Source: Saccharothrix tamanrassetensis
Lineage (GTDB): Bacteria > Actinomycetota > Actinomycetes > Mycobacteriales > Pseudonocardiaceae
Assembly: GCF_014203665.1 (NCBI RefSeq)
Contig: NZ_JACHJN010000001.1
Location: forward strand, 186,001-250,000
Direction: 5' to 3'
DNA length: 64,000 nucleotides
Each line of letters begins with the position of its first letter. Positions within the stretch are counted from its first letter, which is position 1. Position numbers and translations under genes: made by a program. The notes under the pieces are model-generated. The model was not told the origin of the DNA and ran no database searches. It worked only from the letters and a program-made list of their open reading frames with translations. Shown in pieces: positions 27,191-34,975 of the stretch.

Positions 27191-28098
27191 CGGGCCACCG
27201 CTTCCTCTACGACGCGCCCGGCGTGGATCGCCGAGGCCATGCGCATCCCCTCGGACCACGCGACCGGTCCGACGTCGGACAGGGGCAGCGCGGTTCCGTC
27301 CTCCGCGGTCCACCGCAGCTCGCCGGTCCAGGTCTCGCCCTCGGGGTAGTCCGAGCCGAGCCAGAACCGCGCCTCCACCACCCGGCCGGCCTCGAACGCG
27401 GAGTACACCGCGTCGCCGCCGCGCACCGGGTAGCCCAGCGTGCGGCACCGCCCGAGCGCGTGGTTGAGCTGCTCGAACCGGCCGCCGGAGAACTCGTCCA
27501 CCGAGGACTTCCCGGCCGGGTGCGGCCGGCGGTCGAACGTCTGCCGGAACAGCTGCTGCACCTTCTGCTCGACGCCCAGCTCCGCGCCGAACTCGCGCAG
27601 CTCCGCCAACTCCTCCAGGAGCACCGGGTGCGGGATCGACACGACCTCGGGGCGCAGCCGGACGGTGTCACCGTCCACAGTGACCACACCCAGGCCGCGC
27701 TCGGCGTCCGCGTCCCGCAGGAAGCCGACCTCGCCGTCCGCCACGACCACCAGGTCGCGCAACGCACCCGCCCACGCCTCGTCCGCCCAGACCTCGACGA
27801 CCAACGACGTCGGCACCGGCAGCGAGCGCACCATCCAGCCGTCCACGGCGGACAGACACTCCGCCTCGTGCCGTGCCAGCCACTCCGACAACTGGCGCAG
27901 CTGCACGACTTGCGGATCGTCCTTGATGGACGCGGGCACGGAGGACAGCTCCTTGCCCTTGTTGTTGCGGGCCTGGACGCGCCCACGTTCGCCAAGCCGC
28001 ACCTGGTAGCCGGAAGCGGCGTCCAGCCAGCCCACGGTTCCTCCCGGAAGTCGTTCTGGAAACTCGATTGGCGGGAGGTTAACTACGAGCACCGACAA
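27187..28098 (-). CDS. Short DUF4132-like protein
   Basis: A 303-residue protein. Its middle, IPHPVLLEELAELREFGAEL followed by VQQLFRQTFDR and then GGRFEQLNHALGRCRTLGY, parallels the C-terminal DUF4132 pattern I know from MolR-type proteins (His-Pro ... Gln-x-Phe-Arg-Gln ... Arg-Phe ... Leu ... Gly-Tyr/Trp). It therefore looks like a separate C-terminal DUF4132 module. It is the first gene of the five-gene coupled block, its stop overlapping the GTG of the large protein, so the two probably assemble. Start is uncertain by a few codons. Function unknown. Confidence 0.65.
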   Translation of the reverse strand: MSVLVVNLPPIEFPERLPGGTVGWLDAASGYQVRLGERGRVQARNNKGKELSSVPASIKDDPQVVQLRQLSEWLARHEAECLSAVDGWMVRSLPVPTSLVVEVWADEAWAGALRDLVVVADGEVGFLRDADAERGLGVVTVDGDTVRLRPEVVSIPHPVLLEELAELREFGAELGVEQKVQQLFRQTFDRRPHPAGKSSVDEFSGGRFEQLNHALGRCRTLGYPVRGGDAVYSAFEAGRVVEARFWLGSDYPEGETWTGELRWTAEDGTALPLSDVGPVAWSEGMRMASAIHAGRVVEEAVAR

Positions 28099-28189
28099 AA
28101 ACCGTGGACCAGCGGTTTCGCAACCCTGCCGTGATCAACGGTCCGGAGTCCGAACGCGACTGTCCGCTGCCCCGCGCCCGGCGCGGGAC

Positions 28190-30232
28190 CTAGTCGGGCC
28201 GGGTGCCGCGGTAGCGGTCGCGCAGCAGCACGACGTGCTCGCGCAGGACCTCCAGCGGCATCCCGCCGGCCCACGCCGCTGGTTCGGCCGCGCACTCGTC
28301 CACCATCGCGAGCAGCCGGCCGAACTCCTCCTCGCACGTGTCCGAGCCGTTCTCCCACAGCGTGGTGACCAGGGCGAGCTGCGCGCTGACCGACTCCGCG
28401 TCCGGGCGGCCGAGCAGCTGCCCGCGCAGTCGGATCACCTCGCGGTAGCTGTCGCCGTCCCGGCCGCCGAGACCGACCTGCGTCTTGAGCTGCGCCACGT
28501 CGTGCAGGCAGGCGATGGTCAGCGGGTCCTTCTCCCCCAGTCGTTCCCGGCAGCCGTCGGCGAGCGCGGCGAACTCGTCCAGCACCACCAGCGTCGGGTG
28601 CTGCTCCCACTTCAGCCAGGCGAGCTCCCGGCGGATCGCGACCACCTCGGGGTGCCAGCGGCCGAGGTGGTGGCGGCGCACCTCGGCGGCGGCCTCGAAC
28701 TGGCCCGCCGACCGGGAGTACGCGCCGGTGAGCCGGGCGAAGCGGGCCAGCTGGCAGGTGAGCTTGCTGGCCATCAGCTCCCACGCCAGCGGACGGCGCA
28801 GCGCGCCCGCCTCCTCGGCCACCCACGCCACGGTGTGCTCGCAGTGCGGGCTGAGTACCGCCCAGCAGGCCAGCTCCGCCGCCGTGGTGAAGGTCAGCCC
28901 AGAGGTGAAGCCGTCCAGCACGGACAGGCACAGCGCCAGGTAGCCGGGCAGGTCGTCGCGCACGTCGTCCTGGTGCCGGTTGGCCTCCCGGATCACCGGG
29001 TGCAGCCACACGCACTCCAGGGTCGCGGTCTCCGAGCGCGGGTCCACGAACTCGGCGCGTTCGACCAGGCTGAGGTTGACCAGACCGGCGACGGTCGCCT
29101 CCACGTCCCGCGCGGTGATGCCCCGGAACAGAGGTGTCTCGGCGAGCACGCGGGCGTCCAGCAGGAAGCACGGGATGGCGGCGGACGCGAGGCAGGACAG
29201 CCAGCGCAGCAGCCGTCGCGCCCAGTGCAGGCCGCGGTCCTCGAGCAGGTCCAGGGACAGCTCCCAGGTCCGGTTGAGCAGCCGCCGCTCGTCGGCCTCC
29301 GCGCCGAGCCGGTGCAGCCGGTCGATCTCCGGGAACCGGTCCCGGAACACGCGTTCGTACTCGACGTAGTTGCGCGGCCGGTCCAGGCCCGGTACCTCGG
29401 GGACCTCCTGCGCGGCGGTCAGGTAGCGGCCCGCCAGGTGCAGCGCGAGCGGCATGTGGCCGAGCCGGGCGGCCAGGTCGCGGGCCTGGGCGGACGAGCC
29501 CGCGGCGGGCGAGCCGGCGTTGAGCAGCTCCGCCGAGGCGGCCGGGTGCAGCGGCCGGATCTCGTGCCGGACCGCGGTCGGGCCCCACGCCTCGCGGGAC
29601 TTGTCCCTGGTGGTGACCACGATCGTGCCGCACGAGCGGCGCAGTGCGCGGATCCAGCCGGTGCCGTCGCCGAACGGGCCCTGCGCCTCCAGCAGCCGCA
29701 CGTCGTCGGCGTTGTCGATGATCAGCAGCCACGGTCCGGGCGCGGCCTCCAGCGTCCGGTTGAGCAGGTCCGGCGCGGACCGACCGCCCGACCAGGCCCG
29801 CAACACCTCCTCCAGGTCGGCGCCGGCGTCCAGGGCGACCTCCCGCAGCCCCGCCACCAGCCCCGGTCCGGTGGACGCGTCCACCCACCAGACGCGGAAG
29901 TCCGGGTCACGCCGCCACAGCCGCCGGGTCACGCCGAGCGCGATCGCGGTCTTGCCGTAGCCGCCCGCGCCGTGCAGCACGATGAGCGCGCCGTCCGCCC
30001 TGGTCGCGGACGCGGTGAGGTCGGCCAGGACGGCGTCGCGGCCGTACAGCCCGGAGGTCAGCCTGCCGATCGGCGGCTTGATCGACACCAGGCCCGGCTG
30101 CGGCTCGCCGTTCGGCGCGGTGCCGATCGACAGGCCGCCGTAGACGTTGCCCACCTGGAGCAGGGCGTGCGCGTTCCCGCCGGCCAAGGAGTTCGCCACC
30201 GAAGGACCGCCACCCGAATCTTCCACTACCAC
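28190..30232 (-). CDS. NLR-like STAND NTPase (NB-ARC) with N-terminal RHIM-like amyloid motif
   Basis: A 680-residue signal-transduction NTPase. N-terminal residues 12-33 hold Asn14 followed by Gly18/Gly19 and LLQVGNVYGG, matching bacterial amyloid signalling motifs of the Gln-x-Gly type related to RHIM. The NB-ARC domain follows: GRDAVLADL, Walker A GAGGYGKTAI at 88-97, Walker B LLIIDNADD with Asp173, TTRDKSREAW sensor, and GHMPLALHLAGRYL. The C-terminal 300 residues are helical TPR-like repeats for ligand sensing. GTG at 30232 has AGGAGAA upstream; a TTG at 30271 would add 13 residues. It lies 91 bp before the DUF4132 operon on the same strand. No cognate effector domain is in the protein. 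Confidence 0.88.
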   Translation of the reverse strand: MVVEDSGGGPSVANSLAGGNAHALLQVGNVYGGLSIGTAPNGEPQPGLVSIKPPIGRLTSGLYGRDAVLADLTASATRADGALIVLHGAGGYGKTAIALGVTRRLWRRDPDFRVWWVDASTGPGLVAGLREVALDAGADLEEVLRAWSGGRSAPDLLNRTLEAAPGPWLLIIDNADDVRLLEAQGPFGDGTGWIRALRRSCGTIVVTTRDKSREAWGPTAVRHEIRPLHPAASAELLNAGSPAAGSSAQARDLAARLGHMPLALHLAGRYLTAAQEVPEVPGLDRPRNYVEYERVFRDRFPEIDRLHRLGAEADERRLLNRTWELSLDLLEDRGLHWARRLLRWLSCLASAAIPCFLLDARVLAETPLFRGITARDVEATVAGLVNLSLVERAEFVDPRSETATLECVWLHPVIREANRHQDDVRDDLPGYLALCLSVLDGFTSGLTFTTAAELACWAVLSPHCEHTVAWVAEEAGALRRPLAWELMASKLTCQLARFARLTGAYSRSAGQFEAAAEVRRHHLGRWHPEVVAIRRELAWLKWEQHPTLVVLDEFAALADGCRERLGEKDPLTIACLHDVAQLKTQVGLGGRDGDSYREVIRLRGQLLGRPDAESVSAQLALVTTLWENGSDTCEEEFGRLLAMVDECAAEPAAWAGGMPLEVLREHVVLLRDRYRGTRPD

Positions 30233-30356
30233 CCGATGTTCTCCTGCGGGCGCCGAAGCAATGGGGGACAAACGAGGAATGGACCCTGATCAAAGGGCAT
30301 CCTAAGGCAGCACCGGCGCTCGGCCGATACCCCGCGGGAAAGGGAAATAAGGTAAC

Positions 30357-30374
30357 TTCCGCAACATTGCGGAA
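30357..30374. promoter_or_regulatory. Perfect 18-bp palindrome, candidate operator
   Basis: TTCCGCAACATTGCGGAA: 8-bp arms TTCCGCAA and TTGCGGAA around CA. It lies about 125 bp upstream of the STAND NTPase start and 380 bp from the Fic gene. The short spacer suits a dimeric regulator rather than a terminator hairpin. Confidence 0.55.
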
Positions 30375-30721
30375 CCACCCGGTCGACACCGGGACCGATT
30401 CGGTGGTCTACGCACCTCACCGCCGTGAACAACGGGCGGAGCGGTGCCGTCGGCAGACGACAATCACCCGGCGAGACCACTCGAATGAGTGAACTGACAT
30501 CGCTCGCAGATCAAGCGGGCGGCACTTCCGGCGGTCGGCAGACGGACGCACCGACGTGATCGAGGGGTGCATATCCGTGGTTCCCGCCGCCTCGCCGCAC
30601 CACCGACACGGCCGACACCTGGGGAAATCCCCCTCACCGGGAAACGCATGTGCAGCCGCACACCCGGATGCACGTTCGCCGGCCGGACAGAATGATCTTG
30701 ACCGGTTTATTCTGGAATTTG

Positions 30722-30738
30722 ATGTGGAGACTCCACAT
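30722..30738. promoter_or_regulatory. Perfect 17-bp palindrome just upstream of the Fic gene
   Basis: ATGTGGAGACTCCACAT: 8-bp arms around a single A, ending 17 bp before the Fic ATG. A TTGACC box at 30698-30703 puts it about where the -10 and start site would be, so a bound repressor would block transcription. The Fic protein has its own C-terminal winged helix, so autoregulation is possible. Confidence 0.6.
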
Positions 30739-30755
30739 AGGTCAGTCTGCGCGCC

Positions 30756-31967
30756 ATGACGAACGCACCGCCGGCGCACGGCGCCTGGGCGGAACCGGCG
30801 AACCCGGCGACCCTGCCCGAGCCGCTGCGCGGACTGCGCGCTTATCTGCCCGACCCGATGCCGGTCGACCCCCACCTGCCCACCCGCACGCACCGGAACC
30901 TGGCCGAGACCGAGCACGCGCTCGGCAGCCTGAACGAGAGCGCGGAACGGGTGGCCGACCGGTCGATGCTGGTGCTCAGCGGCCAGATCCGCGACGCCCG
31001 CAGCTCCGGCGCGATGGCCGGCGAGAACGCGGACCTGGTGGAGGCGCTGATGTTCCAGCTGTTGTCGGTGCGTGCGGCGGGCGACGGCACGGCGATGGCC
31101 GAACTGCTCGACGAACACCCGATCGGCAGGTTCATCCTGGCCTCCGCCCACGGCTCCGCGCGGCTGGCCGCCGGGGCGCCGATCGGACCCGCCCTGCTGG
31201 GCGAGATCAGCGCCATCCTCACCAGGTCCGACCCGCGCGACCTGGACACGGGTCTGCGGCAGCACCAGGGCTGGTTCGGCGGGCGGACCGTGCGGGACGC
31301 GTACCTGCTGACCGTCCCACCCGGCGAGCCGCTGCGCGCGGCGCTCGCCGAGTGGTCGGCCGGGATCCGCGCGGACGGCCCGCTGTCCCGGGTCGCCCGG
31401 ATCGCGCTCGCCCACCTGCACCTGGAGCTGATCCAGCCCTACCCGGAGGCGAACGGCCACGTGGCCAGGCTGTTCAGCTCGCTGGAGATGGTGCGCACCG
31501 GCCTGCTCCGCGACCAGATCCTGCCGATGTCGTGCTGGCTGGACACCCACTACCGCGAGTACCACGAGCGCATCCGGGCCGTGGTGCACGGCGGTCCGCT
31601 CCACGAGTGGATCGACTTCTTCGCCACGGGCCTGCGGCGGACCGCACTGGCGCAGGTCGGGCTGATCGGCGAGCTGGACGCGCTGCGCCGGTCGCACCTG
31701 GCGCTCGCGCCGCGCCCGCCGAGCCTGCACCGGGTCGCCGGCGACCTGGTGACGTCCCCGATGCTGACCCACCGGACGCTGGTCGACCGGTACGGGATCA
31801 CCGTCAAGACGGCCACCCACGTCACCCGGCAGCTGGTCGACCTCGGCATCCTCACCAGCCTGGAGGACCGCGTCTACAACAAGGTCTTCGTCTGCCGGCC
31901 GGTGATCCGGTTGCTCACCACCGAACGGCCCGTGGCCGAGTCCGCCCGCGACGACGACGCGTTCTGA
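30756..31967 (+). CDS. Fic-fold protein with substituted catalytic His and C-terminal winged helix
   Basis: A 403-residue protein. The Fic core is clear (ARIALAHLHLELIQPYPEANG), but the motif His-Pro-Phe-x-(Asp/Glu)-Gly-Asn-Gly-Arg reads QPYPEANGH: the catalytic His is Gln227, the first Gly of the anion loop is Ala232, and the Arg is His235. AMP transfer therefore seems unlikely. A GAMAGEN segment near residues 85-91 loosely recalls an inhibitory-helix motif. Residues about 320-375 form a winged helix (TLVDRYGITVKTATHVTRQL), as in DNA-binding Fic proteins. I infer a regulator, possibly self-controlling through the adjacent palindrome. It is convergent with the TPR gene (4-bp gap). Confidence 0.85.
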   Translation: MTNAPPAHGAWAEPANPATLPEPLRGLRAYLPDPMPVDPHLPTRTHRNLAETEHALGSLNESAERVADRSMLVLSGQIRDARSSGAMAGENADLVEALMFQLLSVRAAGDGTAMAELLDEHPIGRFILASAHGSARLAAGAPIGPALLGEISAILTRSDPRDLDTGLRQHQGWFGGRTVRDAYLLTVPPGEPLRAALAEWSAGIRADGPLSRVARIALAHLHLELIQPYPEANGHVARLFSSLEMVRTGLLRDQILPMSCWLDTHYREYHERIRAVVHGGPLHEWIDFFATGLRRTALAQVGLIGELDALRRSHLALAPRPPSLHRVAGDLVTSPMLTHRTLVDRYGITVKTATHVTRQLVDLGILTSLEDRVYNKVFVCRPVIRLLTTERPVAESARDDDAF

Positions 31968-31971
31968 CCCG

Positions 31972-33090
31972 TCACCGTTCCGGCAGGCCGGCGCGTAATC
32001 GGCGCACCCGGTCCGCCGCCGCGTCGTCCACGTCGACCAGCAGGCTCAGCGCCTCATCCAGCCGGCGCAGCGCGACGCCGTGCTCGCCGAGCCGCCACAA
32101 CGCCCGTCCCAGGTCCTCCAGCACGTCGGCGCGTTCGACCGGCGAGGAGTCGGGCAGGTCGTCGTAGAGCCGCATCGCCTGGTCCAGCCGCTCCGCCGCC
32201 GCGTTGGGCCGGCCGGAGGCCAGCAGGGTCACCCCGGTCGCCGCCAGCGCCCGCGCCCGGCCGTGGCGGTCGCCCCGTTCCAGGTAGTCCGCCGACAGCT
32301 CGCGGTAGCAGTCCAGCGCGAAGTGCAGGTGGCCGGAGCGGTGGTAGATCCCGGCCCGCCGCCAGAGCGCCGCCGCGATGCCGTCCGGCGCGCCGATGCG
32401 GCGGCGGGTCCTGGACTCCCGGATGCCGTGCTGCTCGGCGGTGACGAAGTCGCCCGCGTCGGCGAACCACCGCGCGCTCGCCGCCAGCAGACCGGCCAGC
32501 GCCTCGGGCCTCCGGGCCTCGATCGCCGCCTCGGTGCTCCACCACGACAGCTCGCTGCCCCACGCCGGTCCGGCGTCGCCGGGCGGCAGCGACCACACCC
32601 GCGCGGCCAGCGCCACGGCCAGTGCGTAGCAGCCCGCCCTGGTGTTCGCCCGCACGGCGGCGGTGAGCAGCGGGCGGTGGCGGGCCAGCCAGGCGGACGC
32701 CTGGCTCCGGTCGGCGAACTCGACGGCCGGCAGCACCACGCCCGCCACCTCGTAGTCGAACTCCGCCCGCTCGACACCGGCCAGTGCCGCGCAGGTGTCC
32801 AGGGCGACCAGGAGGTCCTCACCGATGCGCCGGGCCACGACGGCGTTCCGGAAGGGTGCGGTGTCCGGTGCGGGGCGCAGCGCGAACCGGCCGTCGCCGG
32901 CGGGGACCAGCCGGGCGGGGCCGTCGTCCAGCGGAACGCCGACCAGGTCGGCCAGCACCTCGTCCACCGACCAGAGGTCCACGTCCGCGCCGACCGCGAG
33001 GACCCGGGTGGGGAGTTCGTCGGCCTCCAGCACGCGGAAGCTGTGCAGCAGATCGATGCGGATCGAGGGACTGCCCGACGTTTGGCTCAC
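31972..33090 (-). CDS. TPR-repeat protein
   Basis: A 372-residue cytoplasmic protein. The C-terminal half has at least four tetratricopeptide-like helix pairs (ALWRRAGIYHRSGHLHFALD, ARALAATGVTLLASGRPNAA, LEDLGRALWRLGEHGVALRR), as found at the ends of SARP and NB-ARC regulators. The first 150 residues are unrecognised; they lack a helix-turn-helix and a P-loop. The GTG at 33090 has GAGGAG nine bases upstream. It faces the Fic gene tail to tail. It may be an adaptor or a stand-alone sensor; no function can be read from sequence. Confidence 0.7.
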   Translation of the reverse strand: MSQTSGSPSIRIDLLHSFRVLEADELPTRVLAVGADVDLWSVDEVLADLVGVPLDDGPARLVPAGDGRFALRPAPDTAPFRNAVVARRIGEDLLVALDTCAALAGVERAEFDYEVAGVVLPAVEFADRSQASAWLARHRPLLTAAVRANTRAGCYALAVALAARVWSLPPGDAGPAWGSELSWWSTEAAIEARRPEALAGLLAASARWFADAGDFVTAEQHGIRESRTRRRIGAPDGIAAALWRRAGIYHRSGHLHFALDCYRELSADYLERGDRHGRARALAATGVTLLASGRPNAAAERLDQAMRLYDDLPDSSPVERADVLEDLGRALWRLGEHGVALRRLDEALSLLVDVDDAAADRVRRLRAGLPER

Positions 33091-33271
33091 CCGCAACAAC
33101 TCCTCAGCCGCCCCCGTGTCCCTCCCGTCATCGGATCCCGCCCGCCCTGATCATGCAGTCTTCCGGCGGCCCGTGGTGAGCCGATCCGGTGGTGCCCGCG
33201 CCGGGGTCATCCTGACCAGCGGTTCCGGGTCGGCGCGGTCGGGCGGGGCTCGACAACTTCAGCCATACGGG

Positions 33272-33514
33272 CTACCGCTTCCGGGGGACGGATCGGGACG
33301 GGTACCGCTGAACGGGCCAGGAAGCGACAGGCCGTTCGGCCGCCCTTCCGGGTGCCGCAGCCCACCGGGTCGGGTTCGCCTCGACTTCCTGGACGCGATC
33401 TGGCTGGGCCTGCCACTTCGGCCCCAGCGCCACCGGCTCAGGCCACGCGCCCCATTCCTCCAGCAGTCCCGCGACCTCCGACACGAACCGGGGCGGGAGT
33501 TCGGTCGATCTCAC
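33272..33514 (-). CDS. Possible small or remnant protein
   Basis: An 80-codon frame whose first 50 codons have strong G/C third-position bias and a protein-like sequence (RSTELPPRFVSEVAGLLEEW, then PVALGPKWQAQPDRVQEVE). The last 30 codons lose this character. The coding-like reading also extends upstream without a start (TTPETDAGRVDAAV). I recognise no family. It may be a decayed fragment of a larger gene. Confidence 0.3.
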   Translation of the reverse strand: MRSTELPPRFVSEVAGLLEEWGAWPEPVALGPKWQAQPDRVQEVEANPTRWAAAPGRAAERPVASWPVQRYPSRSVPRKR

Positions 33515-33566
33515 CGCCGCGTCGACCCGTCCGGCGTCGGTCTCGGGAGTGGTCAGGACCTCGCGG

Positions 33567-33704
33567 TCAGCGCTTTCCGCCTCCGACTCCCGGTACCCAC
33601 GCGGAGATCGCTTCCGTGAGCGACATCACCAGGGTGAGCGAGAGGACGGCGGCGATGGATCTGGCACGGCTGGACCGGCGCGCGCCGTGGAAACGGCGTG
33701 GCAT
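33567..33704 (-). CDS. Small 45-residue basic-hydrophobic peptide or orphan signal peptide
   Basis: An ATG at 33704 preceded by GGGGGGAA opens a 45-codon frame. It begins MPRRFHGARRSSRARS, continues IAAVLSLTLVMSLTEAISAW and ends VPGVGGGKR. A basic N-terminus plus a 20-residue hydrophobic segment looks like a signal peptide or single-pass membrane peptide. Immediately downstream in another frame lies the coding-like fragment at 33272-33540, so this may be the 5' end of a frameshifted secreted-protein gene. It is divergent from the siderophore-interacting gene. Confidence 0.4.
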   Translation of the reverse strand: MPRRFHGARRSSRARSIAAVLSLTLVMSLTEAISAWVPGVGGGKR

Positions 33705-33874
33705 CGGGTGTTCCCCCCAGGTTGTGGCCCCGCCGGCCGGGTCGGGAAACCGAGCGGGGCTCTGTTCCGCTCACCCTGGCAGCGCTCCGCCGGGGCCGGC
33801 AGTACTCCATAAGACCGACCCCGGCACGTACGGTGGACACCGAGAGTGTCGTCGGCGGCGAGGAGCAAGAACCC

Positions 33875-34690
33875 ATGTCGGAGCGGTCCCGGACCAAGAG
33901 CGGTCGCGTCCTGCGCACCGAGCAGCTCGCGCCCCACATGATCAGGGTCGTCCTCGGCGGCGAGGGGCTGGCCGGGTTCGCGGTGGGCCCGTTCACCGAC
34001 AGCTACGTGAAGCTCCAGTTCCCGCAGGACGGCGCGGCCTACCCGGAGCCGTTCGACCTGGCGGCGATCCGCGAGTCGCTGCCCCGCGACCAGTGGCCAC
34101 GCACCCGCACGTACACGGTGCGCCGCTGGGACGCCGAGGCCGGCGAGCTGTGGATCGACTTCGTCGTCCACGGCGACTCCGGTCTGGCGGGTCCGTGGGC
34201 CGCCAAGGCCCAGCCGGGCGACGTGCTGCACTTCGCCGGTCCGGGCGGCGGCTACGCCCCGGACCCGACCGCCGACTGGTACCTGCTGGCCGGCGACGAG
34301 AGCGCGTGGCCCGCGATCGCGGCGGCGCTGGACGCACTGCCCGCCGGGGCCGTCGCGAAGGTCTTCGCCGAGGTGGACGGTCCCGACGACGAGCAGGACG
34401 CGCCGTTCGACGTGGTCTGGGTGCACCGCGACGGCCGGCCGCGCGGCGAGGCCGTGGTGGCGGCGGTGCGCGCGCTGGACTTCCCGCCGGGGCGCGTGCA
34501 CGCGTTCGTGCACGGTGAGGCCGCCATGGTCAAGGACCTGCGCGGCTACCTGCGGGTGGAGCGGGCGGTGCCGCGCGAGCAGCTCTCCATCTCGGGCTAC
34601 TGGCGGCTGGGCAAGGACGAGGACGGTTGGCAGTCCACCAAGTCGGACTGGAACCGCCAGGTCGAACAGGAACAGGAGCGGCAGGCGTGA
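33875..34690 (+). CDS. Siderophore-interacting FAD/NAD(P)H ferric reductase
   Basis: A 271-residue protein of the ViuB/SIP family. The FAD domain has the diagnostic RTYTVRRWD; the NAD(P)H domain has WYLLAGDESAWPAIAAAL and GRVHAFVHGEA, and the C-terminal ISGYWRLGKDEDGW is typical. These cytoplasmic enzymes reduce ferric siderophore complexes to release iron. The ATG has GAGGAGCAAG upstream; a longer open frame begins earlier but lacks this site. It overlaps the DUF4287 gene by GTGA. No siderophore transport or synthesis genes lie nearby. Confidence 0.92.
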   Translation: MSERSRTKSGRVLRTEQLAPHMIRVVLGGEGLAGFAVGPFTDSYVKLQFPQDGAAYPEPFDLAAIRESLPRDQWPRTRTYTVRRWDAEAGELWIDFVVHGDSGLAGPWAAKAQPGDVLHFAGPGGGYAPDPTADWYLLAGDESAWPAIAAALDALPAGAVAKVFAEVDGPDDEQDAPFDVVWVHRDGRPRGEAVVAAVRALDFPPGRVHAFVHGEAAMVKDLRGYLRVERAVPREQLSISGYWRLGKDEDGWQSTKSDWNRQVEQEQERQA

Positions 34691-34896
34691 GCGACGCGGT
34701 CAAGGGTCCGGCGAGCTACTTCCCGTCCATCGAGGAGAAGTACGGCCGGCCGATCCCGGAGTGGCAGGACCTCATCCGGTCGTCGCCGCTGACCAAGCAC
34801 ATGGACCTGGTGTCCTGGCTGAAGACCGAACACGGCCTGGGCCACGGGCACGCCAACGCCCTGGTGGCCCACACCCTGGCCGAGGGCGCGAACTGA
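34687..34896 (+). CDS. DUF4287 domain protein
   Basis: A 69-residue protein with the DUF4287 signature: SYFPSIEEKYGRPIPEW, then WLKTEHGLGHGHANALVAH. Function unknown in the family; small cytoplasmic helical protein. It is translationally coupled (GTGA) to the siderophore-interacting reductase, so they are co-expressed. Confidence 0.88.
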   Translation: MSDAVKGPASYFPSIEEKYGRPIPEWQDLIRSSPLTKHMDLVSWLKTEHGLGHGHANALVAHTLAEGAN

Positions 34897-34975
34897 GCGC
34901 TGTCCGTGCGCCAGGACGACCAGGCCGCGCAGACCCGTCGACCCGCGCCGGTTCCGGCCGTCGGGGTCTCGGCCG

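Larger units (their letters stand above)
30233..30755. other. 523-bp divergent intergenic region between STAND NTPase and Fic genes
   Basis: No credible gene on either strand; codon bias is weak and the stretch is more AT-rich than its flanks. It contains two perfect palindromes (30357-30374 and 30722-30738), listed separately, and a TTGACC box at 30698-30703. It must hold promoters for both directions. Confidence 0.6.

Noticed and set aside
22376-27349. A 1657-codon open frame on the + strand opposite the DUF4132 gene
   Set aside because: It is the antisense shadow of a real gene in very GC-rich DNA: composition is His/Arg/Gln/Gly-rich, no domain is recognisable, and the minus strand has proper starts and overlaps with its neighbours.
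33091-33874. A tRNA or integrase scar in this gene-poor stretch
   Set aside because: I found no cloverleaf, no direct repeats and no integrase; only weak coding remnants.
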